64,000 nucleotides of DNA, from contig CAYXAA010000022.1 of NCBI GenBank assembly GCA_964462985.1, positions 13,894-77,893 of the forward strand. The letters are read 5' to 3'. The notes below the pieces were generated by a model. The model saw nothing but the letters and a program-made list of their open reading frames with translations. It was not told where the DNA came from and made no database searches. Made by a program: the position numbers and the translations under genes. Position 1 is the stretch's first letter. The number at the start of each line of letters is the position of its first letter. Of the stretch, positions 9,268 through 17,762 are shown in pieces. This DNA comes from CAYXAA01 sp964462985 (GTDB lineage Bacteria; Pseudomonadota; Alphaproteobacteria; Rhizobiales; Stappiaceae).

Positions 9268-10497
9268 TCAGGCCTCCCGCACCGGCGCGAACACGGCGCG
9301 AAAGTCCTGCGCCAACTTGGAAATGCCCTGGAGCACGATCAGCACCGCGCCGAGCACCATCGCCCATTTCATCGGCCAGTAGGCGATCGCCCATTCAGTG
9401 AAGGAGATCTCGCGCACCTTGGTGGCGTCCCAGGCGAAGATCAGGCTGGTGACCAGCAGCGTGCCGGCAAAGATGTAAAAGAAGATCGAGGTCAGCAGAT
9501 CGACGATTGCCTTGCGGCGAGGCGACAGCGGCGCGTAGAAAATATCGACGCGGACATGGGATTCCGTCAGCATCGCGTAGGCGCCCGAGATCAGATACTG
9601 CATGCCGAACATCAGGAACATGCCCTCGTGGGCCCAGTTGGTCGGTGAGTTGAAGACATAGCGGGCGATGACCTCGTAGTAGTAGACAAAGACGGCGATC
9701 ACCGCCCAGTACGACACGAACTCGCCGGTGTAGAGCGAGATTCGGTCGATGACGCCGGTCCAGCCCGAGGAGACGTAGCTGGCGTCGTCGCGCTGCTGTT
9801 CGGCCGCCTCGATAGCCTTGATCGTGGCGTCGAGCTCGCTCGTGTCCTCCCTGGCCGCCCGCTCGGTCGCCTTGCGCGTCAGGCCCGGCAGGAGCACGGC
9901 ATCGATCGCCATGAGAGCGAGAGTTGCCAGAAAGGCGTAAAACGCCATCGAGCGCCAGAAGCTGCGCGCCGCGCTTGAGCGCTCGGCCTCGGGTCTGGCG
10001 GTGGCAAGGTCCTGCTCCGCCCGTGCCAGGCGCTCGCGCGAGGAGGCAATGCGGTCCTGCGCCCGCTCGAGCCCGCGCTCGGCGAGGCGGCGACCGATCG
10101 AGCCGGCCTCGGCCTCCTCGACGGCTGCCTGCAACTCGGGCAGCCCTGCCTCGGCCTCAGCGATGCGTGCGGTTTCGCGGGCAACCGTCTCCTCGGCCCG
10201 CTTCACCAGATTGGCCGCATCGGAAAAGGCGGCGCGGGCCTCGCGCTGCTCGTGGTTTGCGATCAGGATGAAGAGGAAGATCGGCAGGAAGACCAGGCCG
10301 AGCATGCTTTTCAGGTAGAAGCGGTGCAGGCCGATCATGCCGCCGGTGACAAGGATCATGTAGCCGAGTGGCAGTGAGTAGCCATTCGTCCTCTCCCGCG
10401 TCTTCGCGCGTCGGACAATGATCATGGCAGCGAGCGGAAACAGGACCAGACCGGCCCAGTAGAGCCAGTGCGGCAAGACGAACGTCAAGCTCGGCAT
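9268..10497 (-). CDS. TRAP small permease fused to TM2-like and coiled-coil segments, system 1
   Basis: This 409-residue protein is more than twice the usual DctQ length. The last ~170 residues are a normal DctQ module (VFVYYYEVIARYVFNSPTNW, MLTESHVRVDIFYAPLSPR). Before it come two N-terminal membrane segments with a TM2-like core GGMIGLHRFYLKSMLG, then a charged helical stretch of about 70 residues (93-160) rich in Glu, Arg and Ala, predicted to be a coiled coil, then another membrane segment (~165-185). The ATG at 10497 is chosen because the region before it lacks coding character. It lies between dctP and dctM. DctQ normally docks the binding protein onto DctM; the role of the extra part is unknown. 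Confidence 0.88.
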   Translation of the reverse strand: MPSLTFVLPHWLYWAGLVLFPLAAMIIVRRAKTRERTNGYSLPLGYMILVTGGMIGLHRFYLKSMLGLVFLPIFLFILIANHEQREARAAFSDAANLVKRAEETVARETARIAEAEAGLPELQAAVEEAEAGSIGRRLAERGLERAQDRIASSRERLARAEQDLATARPEAERSSAARSFWRSMAFYAFLATLALMAIDAVLLPGLTRKATERAAREDTSELDATIKAIEAAEQQRDDASYVSSGWTGVIDRISLYTGEFVSYWAVIAVFVYYYEVIARYVFNSPTNWAHEGMFLMFGMQYLISGAYAMLTESHVRVDIFYAPLSPRRKAIVDLLTSIFFYIFAGTLLVTSLIFAWDATKVREISFTEWAIAYWPMKWAMVLGAVLIVLQGISKLAQDFRAVFAPVREA

Positions 10498-10606
10498 ATA
10501 CGGGAACCCTTGTGGAGCGCGTCGGCCAGGGGGATGGCGGCAGACAAGTTTCGCCCCCGCGCCGAATGGCACGGCGCGGGGACCCGATGCGGAAGACCGC
10601 TATCGA

Positions 10607-11767
10607 TCAGAGATCAAGCTCCAGGCCCTCGATCATGTCGGGTGTCACATAACCGAGCGAGCCGGACATCATGTAGTCGAGCTGGATCTTGAAGACGCGT
10701 GCGGCGTTTTTGTCCCGGTTGGCGTACTTGAACCAGATCGGCACGGCGACCTCCGTCACGATCTCAATGTCATCCTGGGACAGACGCGTGACCTCGGTGC
10801 CGTCGGCCTCGAACTTGGCCCAGGCCTCGAAATCCGCCTTCTGGATCTTGGCGTGATGCTCGATGGAGTAGGACTTGGTCTCCATCTCGACGAACTGCTT
10901 CATCTGCGGCGACAAGGCGTCCCAGGCGGCCTGCCCCACCGTGATGTCCATGATGTCGACCGGCTGGTAGATCGAGGTGAAGCCCGGAGGGCCCATCGAG
11001 ATGTATTTTGTGACCTGGCTGAAACCGAGCGCGTAGTTGACCGCCGGTCCGGTATAGTCGGCGACGTCGATGGTGCCCTTTTCCAGCGCCGGGAAGATCT
11101 CCGAGCCCGGCAGCACCGTGGTCTTGGCGCCGAGGCCCTGGAACACCTCGGCAACCATGCCGCCCGGGAGCCGCATCTTGCGGTCGCGGAAGTCCTCGAC
11201 GGAGCGGATCGGAACCTTGGAGTGAATGATGTTGGCGCCGTGATGCACCGGGCCGACCCAGTACATGCCCTGCGCGGCGTAGAGTTCGCGCGTGATCTCC
11301 AGGCCGCCGAGGGCGTAGTAGAACACGTCGTATTCGTGCGGGTTGCGCAGGCCGACCGGATAGGACGAGAGGAACACCGCGGCCGGGATGATGCCCTGGG
11401 CGTAGATGGTGAACGGATTGATCGCCTCGAGTACGCCGTTCTTCACCGCGTCGAACAGCTGGAAATCGCCGACAACGTCGTTGGCGCCGAACGGCTGGAA
11501 CGCGAGTTCGCCGCCCGTCTTCTCCACAATGGTGGCGCACCAGTCCTTGAAGATCTGCAGGCCGATGCCGCCGGGCCAGGACGTCTGGATCTTCCAGGTC
11601 GTGGTCGCGGCCTTCGCGGTACCGATGTAGGGCGCGCCGAGCACTGCAGCGCCTGTCACCCCTGCGGCCGCGGCAACGGAATTCCTAAGGAAGCGGCGGC
11701 GCGCCTCGACGACGCCTTCCACGGCTTCTCGATGGGGCGCAGCGGCACCCTTCTTCTGTCTGGTCAT
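10607..11767 (-). CDS. TRAP substrate-binding protein (DctP family), system 1, Tat signal
   Basis: This 386-residue periplasmic protein captures the substrate of TRAP system 1. It opens with a long twin-arginine signal, RRRFLRNSVAAAAGVTG, ending around PYIGTAKA. The mature protein starts WKIQTSWPGG and has the DctP-family landmarks FRDRKMRLPGGMVAEVFQGL, PGSEIFPALEKGTIDVADY and YNYAL-like helices. It resembles the mannitol/chloroaromatic and 2-oxoacid subgroup. The ATG at 11767 has GGGAGGA a few bases upstream. It is the first gene of system 1, and its position among hydroxyacid oxidation genes suggests a carboxylate ligand. Confidence 0.92.
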   Translation of the reverse strand: MTRQKKGAAAPHREAVEGVVEARRRFLRNSVAAAAGVTGAAVLGAPYIGTAKAATTTWKIQTSWPGGIGLQIFKDWCATIVEKTGGELAFQPFGANDVVGDFQLFDAVKNGVLEAINPFTIYAQGIIPAAVFLSSYPVGLRNPHEYDVFYYALGGLEITRELYAAQGMYWVGPVHHGANIIHSKVPIRSVEDFRDRKMRLPGGMVAEVFQGLGAKTTVLPGSEIFPALEKGTIDVADYTGPAVNYALGFSQVTKYISMGPPGFTSIYQPVDIMDITVGQAAWDALSPQMKQFVEMETKSYSIEHHAKIQKADFEAWAKFEADGTEVTRLSQDDIEIVTEVAVPIWFKYANRDKNAARVFKIQLDYMMSGSLGYVTPDMIEGLELDL

Positions 11768-12238
11768 AGCATTCCTCCCTGGTGGGCAAATCGCCGATCG
11801 GTATCGGCGGCGCCCCTGAGCACGGATCGGCCCAATTAATCGGAACAACCTCTCCCCGTCTGGCTGCGGCTGGACATTGGCTGTCCCAGGACAGGCTGGC
11901 CCGGCAGTCCTCTCCCTGTGCCAGGCCAAACCTGCAAGCAGTGTAAGCGCCGATCACAGCCGATCAAGCACCGCGCCGGCAAACAGCTCCGGCCATGCCG
12001 CGCGTTTCGAACAAACACCTTTTCAAATATGGAAACAAATCCGCGAATCCTTGCTTGAACTGGCCATTGCTCAGACTTGCAAGGCCTTAGACGAAAGTAT
12101 GAGGTCATTGATCGCGATAGAGCCCACAGGAAACAAATGCCCCTGTGGGAGACAGATCGCCCAGGTCTTCGATCGAGCCGGGGCCGCAGAACGCTCTCGC
12201 GGCAGGCGGACGTGCGTCGGAGGGCCGAACAGCCCCGC
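11768..12238. promoter_or_regulatory. Intergenic region between the two TRAP operons
   Basis: About 470 bases lie between the end of dctM of system 2 and the start of dctP of system 1. It holds the dctP ribosome site (GGGAGGA), presumably the system 1 promoter, and a hairpin at 12123-12149. Open frames here have no codon character or domain I recognise. I do not see the CAATATTG sites that precede system 2. Confidence 0.5.
12123..12149 (-). terminator. Hairpin after dctM of system 2
   Basis: CCCACAGG and CCTGTGGG form a perfect 8-base stem with an 11-base loop, about 90 bases past the stop of the system 2 dctM gene. No T-run follows in the minus direction. It may mark the end of the system 2 transcript or insulate system 1, but it is not a textbook intrinsic terminator. 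Confidence 0.4.
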
Positions 12239-13615
12239 TCACAGCAGCGCCTGCGGCAGCCACAGGACGACGCCGGGGAACAGGATGCAAAGCGCGAGGC
12301 CGATCAGCTGCAGGATCACGAAAGGGATGATGCCACGGTAGATGTGCTGCACGGTCACCCCCGCCGGTGCGACGCCCTTCATATAGAACAGGGCAAAGCC
12401 GAAGGGCGGCGTCAGGAACGAGGTCTGCAGATTGGTCGACACCAGGATGGTGAACCAGATCAACGCGACTTCGCCAACGCTTTCGAAGCCGGCGAGATGG
12501 GCGCCGAAATCAAGCTTGGCGATGATCGGGCCGAACACCGGCAGCACGATCAGCGTGATCTCGACCCAATCGAAGAAGAAGCCGAGGAAGAATATCATCG
12601 CCATCAGCACGAACAGGATGCCCCAGGAGCCAACGCCGGCCCAGGCGATGAAGCTGTCGATCAGATGGTCGCCGCCGAGTGTGCGGAACACCAGTGAGAA
12701 GCAGGTGGCGCCGAGGAAGATGCCGAACAGCATCGCCGTCGTCAGCGCCGAACGATAACAGACGTCGACCAGGACCGCGCGGGAAAGCTGCCGGTTGAGA
12801 AGCGCCAGCAGGGTCGATCCGATCGCGCCGACACCCGCCGCCTCTGTCGGTGTCGCGATGCCGGCGAAAATGGAGCCAAGCACCAGCACGATCAGGAGGA
12901 CCGGCGGCAGAAAGCTGCGTGCGATCATCAACCAGAATTCGGCCCGGTTCTGCGGCCCGATGTCGTCAGGCAGCGGCGGTGCGAGTTCGGGCCTCCAGGT
13001 ACAAAGAACAAGGATATAGACACAGTAGAGCGCCGACAGCAGCAGGCCGGGAATGATTGCGGCGATGAAGACCGTTCCGACCGGGATCGACATCAGGTCG
13101 GACATGATCACCAGCATGATCGACGGCGGGATCAGGATGCCGAGCGTGCCGGAGGCCGCGATGGTGCCGGCGGCGAGCGGCAGGTTGTAGTTGCGCTGCT
13201 GCATGACGGGAAGCGCCAGCAGCGTCATCATCACCACCGAGGCACCGATGATACCGGTGGTCGCGGCCATGATGGTGCCCATCAGCGTGACAGAGAGCGC
13301 AAGCCCTCCGGGAATGCGGCGGGTCAGCACCTGCAGGCAGTGCAGCAGGTCCTGCGCCACGCCGGATTTTTCCAGCATGGTGCCCATGAAGATGAACATC
13401 GGAATCGCGACCAGCACCGGATTTTCTATGTTCTGGCCGAAGATGCGGTTGGGCAGCACGTTCATTCGCGCCCAGTTCAGCACCCCGGCGGCATCGCCGA
13501 CCACGGCGAAGGCGAGGCCGATGCCCCCGAGCACAAACGCCACCGGAAAACCGGTGAAGAGCAGAACCCCGAGCGCCACGAACATGAAGAGCGGGAGCAG
13601 TTCCACTGCGGTCAT
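12239..13615 (-). CDS. TRAP transporter large permease (DctM), system 2
   Basis: This 458-residue membrane protein is the large permease of the second TRAP transporter. Family landmarks are GASVVMMTLLALPVMQ, GTLGILIPPSIMLVIM, AGIATPTEAAGVGAIGS and the ending LTPPFGFALFYMKGVAPAGV. It is clearly related to the system 1 DctM (same length class, same motif order), consistent with an old duplication of the whole operon. It follows dctQ by 12 bases and is the last gene of system 2. Confidence 0.95.
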   Translation of the reverse strand: MTAVELLPLFMFVALGVLLFTGFPVAFVLGGIGLAFAVVGDAAGVLNWARMNVLPNRIFGQNIENPVLVAIPMFIFMGTMLEKSGVAQDLLHCLQVLTRRIPGGLALSVTLMGTIMAATTGIIGASVVMMTLLALPVMQQRNYNLPLAAGTIAASGTLGILIPPSIMLVIMSDLMSIPVGTVFIAAIIPGLLLSALYCVYILVLCTWRPELAPPLPDDIGPQNRAEFWLMIARSFLPPVLLIVLVLGSIFAGIATPTEAAGVGAIGSTLLALLNRQLSRAVLVDVCYRSALTTAMLFGIFLGATCFSLVFRTLGGDHLIDSFIAWAGVGSWGILFVLMAMIFFLGFFFDWVEITLIVLPVFGPIIAKLDFGAHLAGFESVGEVALIWFTILVSTNLQTSFLTPPFGFALFYMKGVAPAGVTVQHIYRGIIPFVILQLIGLALCILFPGVVLWLPQALL

Positions 13616-13627
13616 CAGATACTCCCG

Positions 13628-14590
13628 TCAGTCCGTGATCGGACCGCGCACGGCAACCTCGTCCGGCAGGTCGGCATGATGGGTTCCGGCGTATTCGCCC
13701 GAGCTTTGCTTCAGCTCCGGGGGGCCGAACAGATAGACGATGCACTTCAGCATGGCGGCAACGCCGGCGGCGCCGAGAATGACGAAGCCAATCGGCAGCG
13801 TCGACTTGATGACCCAGCGGTGCGACAGGCCGGTCTGGGCCGCCGACACCTCGCTGGTGGACCAGGCGCGCTCGGCGAAGGTGTAGCCAAGCTTGGCGAT
13901 GATGACGCAATAGGGCAGCAGGAAAAGGGTGATGCCGGCAAGCTCGAGCCAGACCCGCAGCCGCGGCGGCATCCGGTCGCGCACCAGCTCGATGCGCACA
14001 TGGGCGTCGCGAACATACGCAAAGCCCAGGCACAGCATGAACAGTACGCCGTGCAGATGCCACTCCAGCTCCTGCAACTTGGTGGAGGAGAAGTAAAAGC
14101 CGGAGTCGATGAAGGCGCTGCTGAACTCGATGATCTTTCGCTGCGAGACATCGTAGAAGATGACGAGCATCATCGGGATGAACAGAAAGGCCGCAACCTT
14201 GCCGATCGCTGAGCAGCCGCGGTCGAGATCCTCCGCAGCCTCAAGAGCAGCATGGCTCAGGGTGGGTCCGCGCCGCCTGGCTGCGGTCACGAAAACGGCG
14301 ATCAGCAGCACCGCGATCGCGATCTCGACCCAGAACGTGTAGGAACGGAAGAACCGGACCGGATTGCCGCCGGCCGCCTTGATGGCTGCGCTGATGCCAT
14401 CGGGGGCGATCAGGAAGGCGACGACGACGCCGAGCAGCGTGAGCAGGACCCAGGCCGGGCGGGCACCGAAGACGGCGGCCGCCCCGATCAGCGCCGCAGC
14501 CGCGATGAGCAGGAGGGGCGTCGATACGCCGATACCGACGAACACCGCTGCGGCACACAGCAGGGCGGCGGCGGCGAAAAGATTGGCCAT
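13628..14590 (-). CDS. TRAP small permease with N-terminal membrane extension, system 2
   Basis: This 320-residue protein contains a DctQ module in its C-terminal half (LEWHLHGVLFMLCLGFAYVR, DAHVRIELVRDRMPPRLRVW). It is preceded by about 110 residues with several extra hydrophobic segments (for example LLCAAAVFVGIGVSTPLLLI). DctQ proteins are usually 150-200 residues with four helices, so this one is also enlarged, but its extension lacks the coiled coil and TM2-like motif of system 1. The ATG at 14590 is used because no coding character is seen further upstream. It lies between dctP and dctM of system 2. Confidence 0.88.
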   Translation of the reverse strand: MANLFAAAALLCAAAVFVGIGVSTPLLLIAAAALIGAAAVFGARPAWVLLTLLGVVVAFLIAPDGISAAIKAAGGNPVRFFRSYTFWVEIAIAVLLIAVFVTAARRRGPTLSHAALEAAEDLDRGCSAIGKVAAFLFIPMMLVIFYDVSQRKIIEFSSAFIDSGFYFSSTKLQELEWHLHGVLFMLCLGFAYVRDAHVRIELVRDRMPPRLRVWLELAGITLFLLPYCVIIAKLGYTFAERAWSTSEVSAAQTGLSHRWVIKSTLPIGFVILGAAGVAAMLKCIVYLFGPPELKQSSGEYAGTHHADLPDEVAVRGPITD

Positions 14591-14709
14591 GGCGGAAACC
14601 TCGCGCGGGCGAGAATGACCTGGACGGCAGCGCAGGCCGACGCGGCCGGCACCATCCACGAACGGCGGCGACCCTGACGGGCCGCCGCGCTCACGATCAA
14701 GACACAGGC

Positions 14710-15753
14710 TTACTGGAGGTAGCCGATCTTCCTCCAGATGGCGTACTGCTCGCGGAACGTTTCAAGCGAGTCCCAGGCCTTGGCAAAGTTCGGGTTCGCC
14801 TGCTTCTCTTCCTCCACGACCTCCAGCCAGGCTGCCCTCAGCGCATCGAGGATCTCCGGCGACCAGGTGTGAATGGTCACGCCCTTTTCCTGCAGATCCT
14901 GCAGGGCGGCGAACTGGATCGCCTCACCCTCGGCCAGGCCATAGGCGATGTTGGCCTCGCACACGGTCTCGAACAGCGCCTTGGTGTCGTCGCTGAGCGC
15001 GTCCCACTCGTCCTTGTTGATCATCAGGTCAAACAGCGTCGATTGCTGATGCCAGCCAGGAAAGTAGTAGTGCTTGGCCACCTGGAAGAAGCCGAGCTTC
15101 AGGTCGATCGCGGGCATGGAGAACTCGGTCGCATCGATGGTGCCGAGCTCGAGCGCCGGGAAGATGTCGCCACCGGCAAGCAGCTGCGTCGACACGCCCA
15201 ACTTCTCCATGACCCTGGCGCCGAGGCCGAAGAAGCGCATCTTCTTTCCCTTGAGATCTTCGACTGTCTTGATCTCCTCGCGGAACCAGCCGGAGGCTTC
15301 CGGCGCAATCACGCCGCACATCAGCGACTTGATGTTGTAGGGCGCATAGATCTCGTCGAGCAGTTCCTGGCCGCCGCCGAACCTCATCCATGCATAGTAC
15401 TCACCAGCCTCCGGCCCGAATGGCACGGATGCGAAAAGCGCAAGCGCGGTATCCTTGCCGGTCCAGTAGCCCGGTGTCGACCAGGCCGCCTGGACCGCGC
15501 CCGACGACACGGCATCGAAGGCCTCGAGCGCCGGAACGATGGCGCCAGGCTCCTGGAAGGTTACGGTGATCTGGCCCCCAGAAGCCGCTGCGAGGCGTTC
15601 CTGGATGACCTTGCCAAGCGTACCGAGCTGCGTCAGCGTGCTCGGATAGGTCGACTGCATATCCCATTTGATTTCGTCGAGCGCAGCCGCCGGGCCGGCC
15701 GCAACAAGGCCGAGCGCGGTCGTTACGGCCAAGGCCGTCATCAAAGATTTCGT
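14710..15753 (-). CDS. TakP-like TRAP substrate-binding protein, system 2 (probable ACG start)
   Basis: This protein of about 347 residues is the binding protein of TRAP system 2. It resembles TakP and the lactate-binding TRAP proteins, with SGWFREEIKTVEDLKGKKMR, LLAGGDIFPALELGTIDATE and FFQVAKHYYFPGWH. Family members bind 2-oxoacids or lactate, which fits the adjacent lut operon. The start is odd. The best ribosome site, GGGAGGAG, is 7 bases before an ACG codon at 15753, which would give a normal signal peptide (fMet-KSLMTALAVTTALGL). The first in-frame ATG (15741) is 19 bases from that site and TTG (15744) is 16. ATG initiation remains possible and would give a shorter signal peptide. Confidence 0.92.
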   Translation of the reverse strand, partial: TKSLMTALAVTTALGLVAAGPAAALDEIKWDMQSTYPSTLTQLGTLGKVIQERLAAASGGQITVTFQEPGAIVPALEAFDAVSSGAVQAAWSTPGYWTGKDTALALFASVPFGPEAGEYYAWMRFGGGQELLDEIYAPYNIKSLMCGVIAPEASGWFREEIKTVEDLKGKKMRFFGLGARVMEKLGVSTQLLAGGDIFPALELGTIDATEFSMPAIDLKLGFFQVAKHYYFPGWHQQSTLFDLMINKDEWDALSDDTKALFETVCEANIAYGLAEGEAIQFAALQDLQEKGVTIHTWSPEILDALRAAWLEVVEEEKQANPNFAKAWDSLETFREQYAIWRKIGYLQ

Positions 15754-15766
15754 ATGCTCTCCTCCC
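15751..15766 (-). promoter_or_regulatory. Ribosome binding site and ACG start of the system 2 dctP
   Basis: Read on the minus strand, GGGAGGAG (15766-15759) is followed by AGCAT and then ACG AAA TCT TTG ATG. The spacing from the GGAGG core to ACG is 7 bases, ideal for initiation; the first ATG is 12 bases further on. Either a rare ACG start is used or an ancestral ATG was lost by a T-to-C change. Confidence 0.55.
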
Positions 15767-16146
15767 TCGGTCGGACTGCAGTCCCGCGCCCGGAGACGCA
15801 GGGCAGCCGATCCCTCTGATCCTGCAGGGCCGCGCTGTCTGCGAATCCCTACCCGATCGTCTCGGTCCTGCAGCATGTGCCCGAACGGGCGTCGCTGCCG
15901 TGACCTCCCGATCACGCCTCCCAACGCGACCGGGCCGACCATCTCTCGAGCGGCGTCCCCTTCTTTATTTCGCCGCCTTCAATCGGCCTGCGCGCGATGG
16001 TGGCATTTCATCGCCCGCATTAACTGGATAACAATATTGACCACCAAACGCAATATTGAATAGGTTGAGGACAGTACGGGAATGATCCAAACAGCTTCCG
16101 CCCTTCCAAGACACACGGGCGCGTTGCAATAAGAAACGGCAGGGTC
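15754..16146. promoter_or_regulatory. Divergent promoter region, TRAP system 2 / lut operon
   Basis: About 390 bases separate system 2 dctP (minus) from the FadR-type regulator (plus). The right half is noticeably more AT-rich than its surroundings and carries two CAATATTG palindromes (16032-16058). No coding sequence is supported. Both operons probably start here, which makes joint control by the adjacent regulator likely. Confidence 0.6.
16032..16058. promoter_or_regulatory. Paired CAATATTG palindromes, candidate operator
   Basis: The 8-base palindrome CAATATTG occurs twice, at 16032-16039 and 16051-16058, with centres 19 bases apart, close to two helical turns. The pair lies about 90 bases before the start of the FadR-type regulator and faces the divergent dctP. 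Dimeric FCD-type regulators bind such symmetrical sites, though the usual TTGGT-N-ACCAA core is not seen. Assignment to this regulator is inference from position. Confidence 0.45.
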
Positions 16147-16974
16147 ATGGTATTTAACAAGATCAGCCAAAATCGTACGGCTGATGCGATCGTGGATCAG
16201 ATTGAACGCCTGATTCTTCAAGGAGTGCTCCGGCCGGGTGACCGTCTTCCGCCCGAACGCGAATTGGCCAAAAAAGTTGACGTCTCCCGCCCTATTCTGC
16301 GCGATGCGATCAAGGTGCTCGAGGAGCGCTCGCTCCTGGTGACGCGACACGGCGAAGGCACGTTCGTCGCCGACGTGATCGGGACGGTGTTCTCCGAGTC
16401 CGTCGTCGACCTGATCCGCCGTCACCCGCCGGCGATCGTCGACTATCTCGAGTTCCGCCGTGAATTCGAAAGCGTCACGACAGGCCTTGCGGCGATCCGG
16501 GCCACCGAAGCCGATCGTGAGATCATCTGCCGGCTGTTCACTGCAATGGAGGAGGCCCACAACGAGGAGGACTTCACCAAGGAGGCCGAGCTTGACGTCG
16601 AATTTCACCAGGCGATCGGCGAGAGCGCCCACAATATCGTGCTGCTGCACACGCTGCGCTCGTGCTATCGCCTGCTCGCCGACGGCGTGTTCTACAACCG
16701 CGTCCAACTCTACCGCTATCCCGGTTCGCGCGAGAAGCTGCTCGGCCAGCACCGCGCGATCTATGATGCCGTTATGGCTGGCGACCGCGACCTGGCACGG
16801 CGTGCGGCGGTCAATCACATCGACTATGTCGAGGCGGTGATCCGCGATGTCGAGCGCACCGGCTTCTGGCAGGAAGTCTCCTCGATGCGGCTGCAGCAGC
16901 GGCTCGGATCGGACGAGGATGCCCGGCGCCGGCGAACCAGCCGCAAACAAATCAGGAAAAGCCCAGCAGGATGA
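16147..16974 (+). CDS. FadR/GntR-family (FCD domain) regulator of the lut operon
   Basis: This 275-residue protein has an N-terminal GntR winged helix (GVLRPGDRLPPERELAKKV, SRPILRDAIKVLEERSL) and a C-terminal FCD domain. Metal- and ligand-binding residues of FCD proteins appear in ELDVEFHQAIGES, GQHRAIYDAV and VNHIDYVE. LldR, GlcC and PdhR belong to this group and respond to lactate, glycolate and pyruvate. Its stop codon overlaps the lutA start (ATGA), so it is the first gene of the lut operon and very likely its regulator. The C-terminus is an unusual Arg/Lys-rich tail of about 20 residues. Confidence 0.93.
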   Translation: MVFNKISQNRTADAIVDQIERLILQGVLRPGDRLPPERELAKKVDVSRPILRDAIKVLEERSLLVTRHGEGTFVADVIGTVFSESVVDLIRRHPPAIVDYLEFRREFESVTTGLAAIRATEADREIICRLFTAMEEAHNEEDFTKEAELDVEFHQAIGESAHNIVLLHTLRSCYRLLADGVFYNRVQLYRYPGSREKLLGQHRAIYDAVMAGDRDLARRAAVNHIDYVEAVIRDVERTGFWQEVSSMRLQQRLGSDEDARRRRTSRKQIRKSPAG

Positions 16975-17759
16975 GTGCAGACACCGTTGCCACCACGCCG
17001 CCCCCACGGGTCGGCCTATTCGTTACCTGTCTCGTCGACCTGTTCCGCCCCTCGGTCGGCTTTGCCGCCGTCAAGCTGATGGAGGACGCTGGCTGCATCG
17101 TCGAGGTGCCGGCGGCGCAGACCTGCTGCGGACAGCCGGCATTCAACTCCGGCGACCGCAAGGATGCACGCGCCATCGCCGAGCAGGTGATCCGCACCTT
17201 TGAAGGCTATGACCACATCGTCGCGCCGTCGGGTTCGTGCGCCGGCATGTTGAAGACGCATTATCCCGAGCTCTTCGCCGGCGACGACGCCTGGACGGCG
17301 CGGGTCGAGGCGTTCTGCGCCAAGGTCAGCGAGCTGGTGAGCTTCCTGACCGACGTCCTTGGCGTCACTGCGGTCGAGGCCGTGCACCATGGAACCGTGA
17401 CTTATCACGACAGCTGCTCGGGCCTGCGCGAGCTCGGCATCCGGAACCAGCCGCGCAGGCTGCTGGCCACCGTCGAGGGCCTGACGCTGAAGGAGATGAA
17501 GGATCCGGACGTGTGCTGCGGCTTCGGCGGCACGTTTTGCGTCAAGTACCCGGAGATCTCCAACAAGATCGTGACGGAGAAGACCAAGACGATTGAAGAC
17601 AGCGGTGCCGAACTGCTGCTTGCCGGTGATCTCGGCTGCCTGATGAACATGGCCGGCAAGCTGAAGCGCGAGGGCTCGGCCATCCAGGCGCGCCATGTCG
17701 CCGAGGTGCTGGCCGGCATGACCGACCACCCGGCGATCGGTGAGAAGGGGCGCGGCTGA
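16971..17759 (+). CDS. lutA: Lactate utilisation protein LutA (Fe-S oxidoreductase)
   Basis: This 262-residue protein matches LutA/YkgE, a subunit of the LutABC complex that oxidises L-lactate to pyruvate in the cytoplasm. It contains two cysteine-rich CCG-type domains: AQTCCGQPAFNSGD with GSCAGML downstream, and PDVCCGFGGTFCVKYPE. These two motifs are typical of the heterodisulfide reductase-like Fe-S proteins. Its ATG overlaps the regulator's stop by 4 bases, and lutB follows after a short gap. Length and motif spacing are normal for LutA. Confidence 0.94.
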   Translation: MSADTVATTPPPRVGLFVTCLVDLFRPSVGFAAVKLMEDAGCIVEVPAAQTCCGQPAFNSGDRKDARAIAEQVIRTFEGYDHIVAPSGSCAGMLKTHYPELFAGDDAWTARVEAFCAKVSELVSFLTDVLGVTAVEAVHHGTVTYHDSCSGLRELGIRNQPRRLLATVEGLTLKEMKDPDVCCGFGGTFCVKYPEISNKIVTEKTKTIEDSGAELLLAGDLGCLMNMAGKLKREGSAIQARHVAEVLAGMTDHPAIGEKGRG

Positions 17760-17762
17760 GTC

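Noticed and set aside
8458..9648. A 396-codon plus-strand open frame opposite the TRAP permeases
   Set aside because: Composition (Asp, His, Arg rich) is typical of the reverse of membrane-protein codons; no homology seen.
12077..12697. A 206-codon plus-strand open frame between the two TRAP systems and over dctM
   Set aside because: Most of it is antisense to dctM; the remainder has no coding features.
16036..16052. LldR/PdhR-type TTGGT-N-ACCAA operator before the lut operon
   Set aside because: Only TTGACCACCAA is present, which is not symmetrical; the CAATATTG pair is the better candidate.
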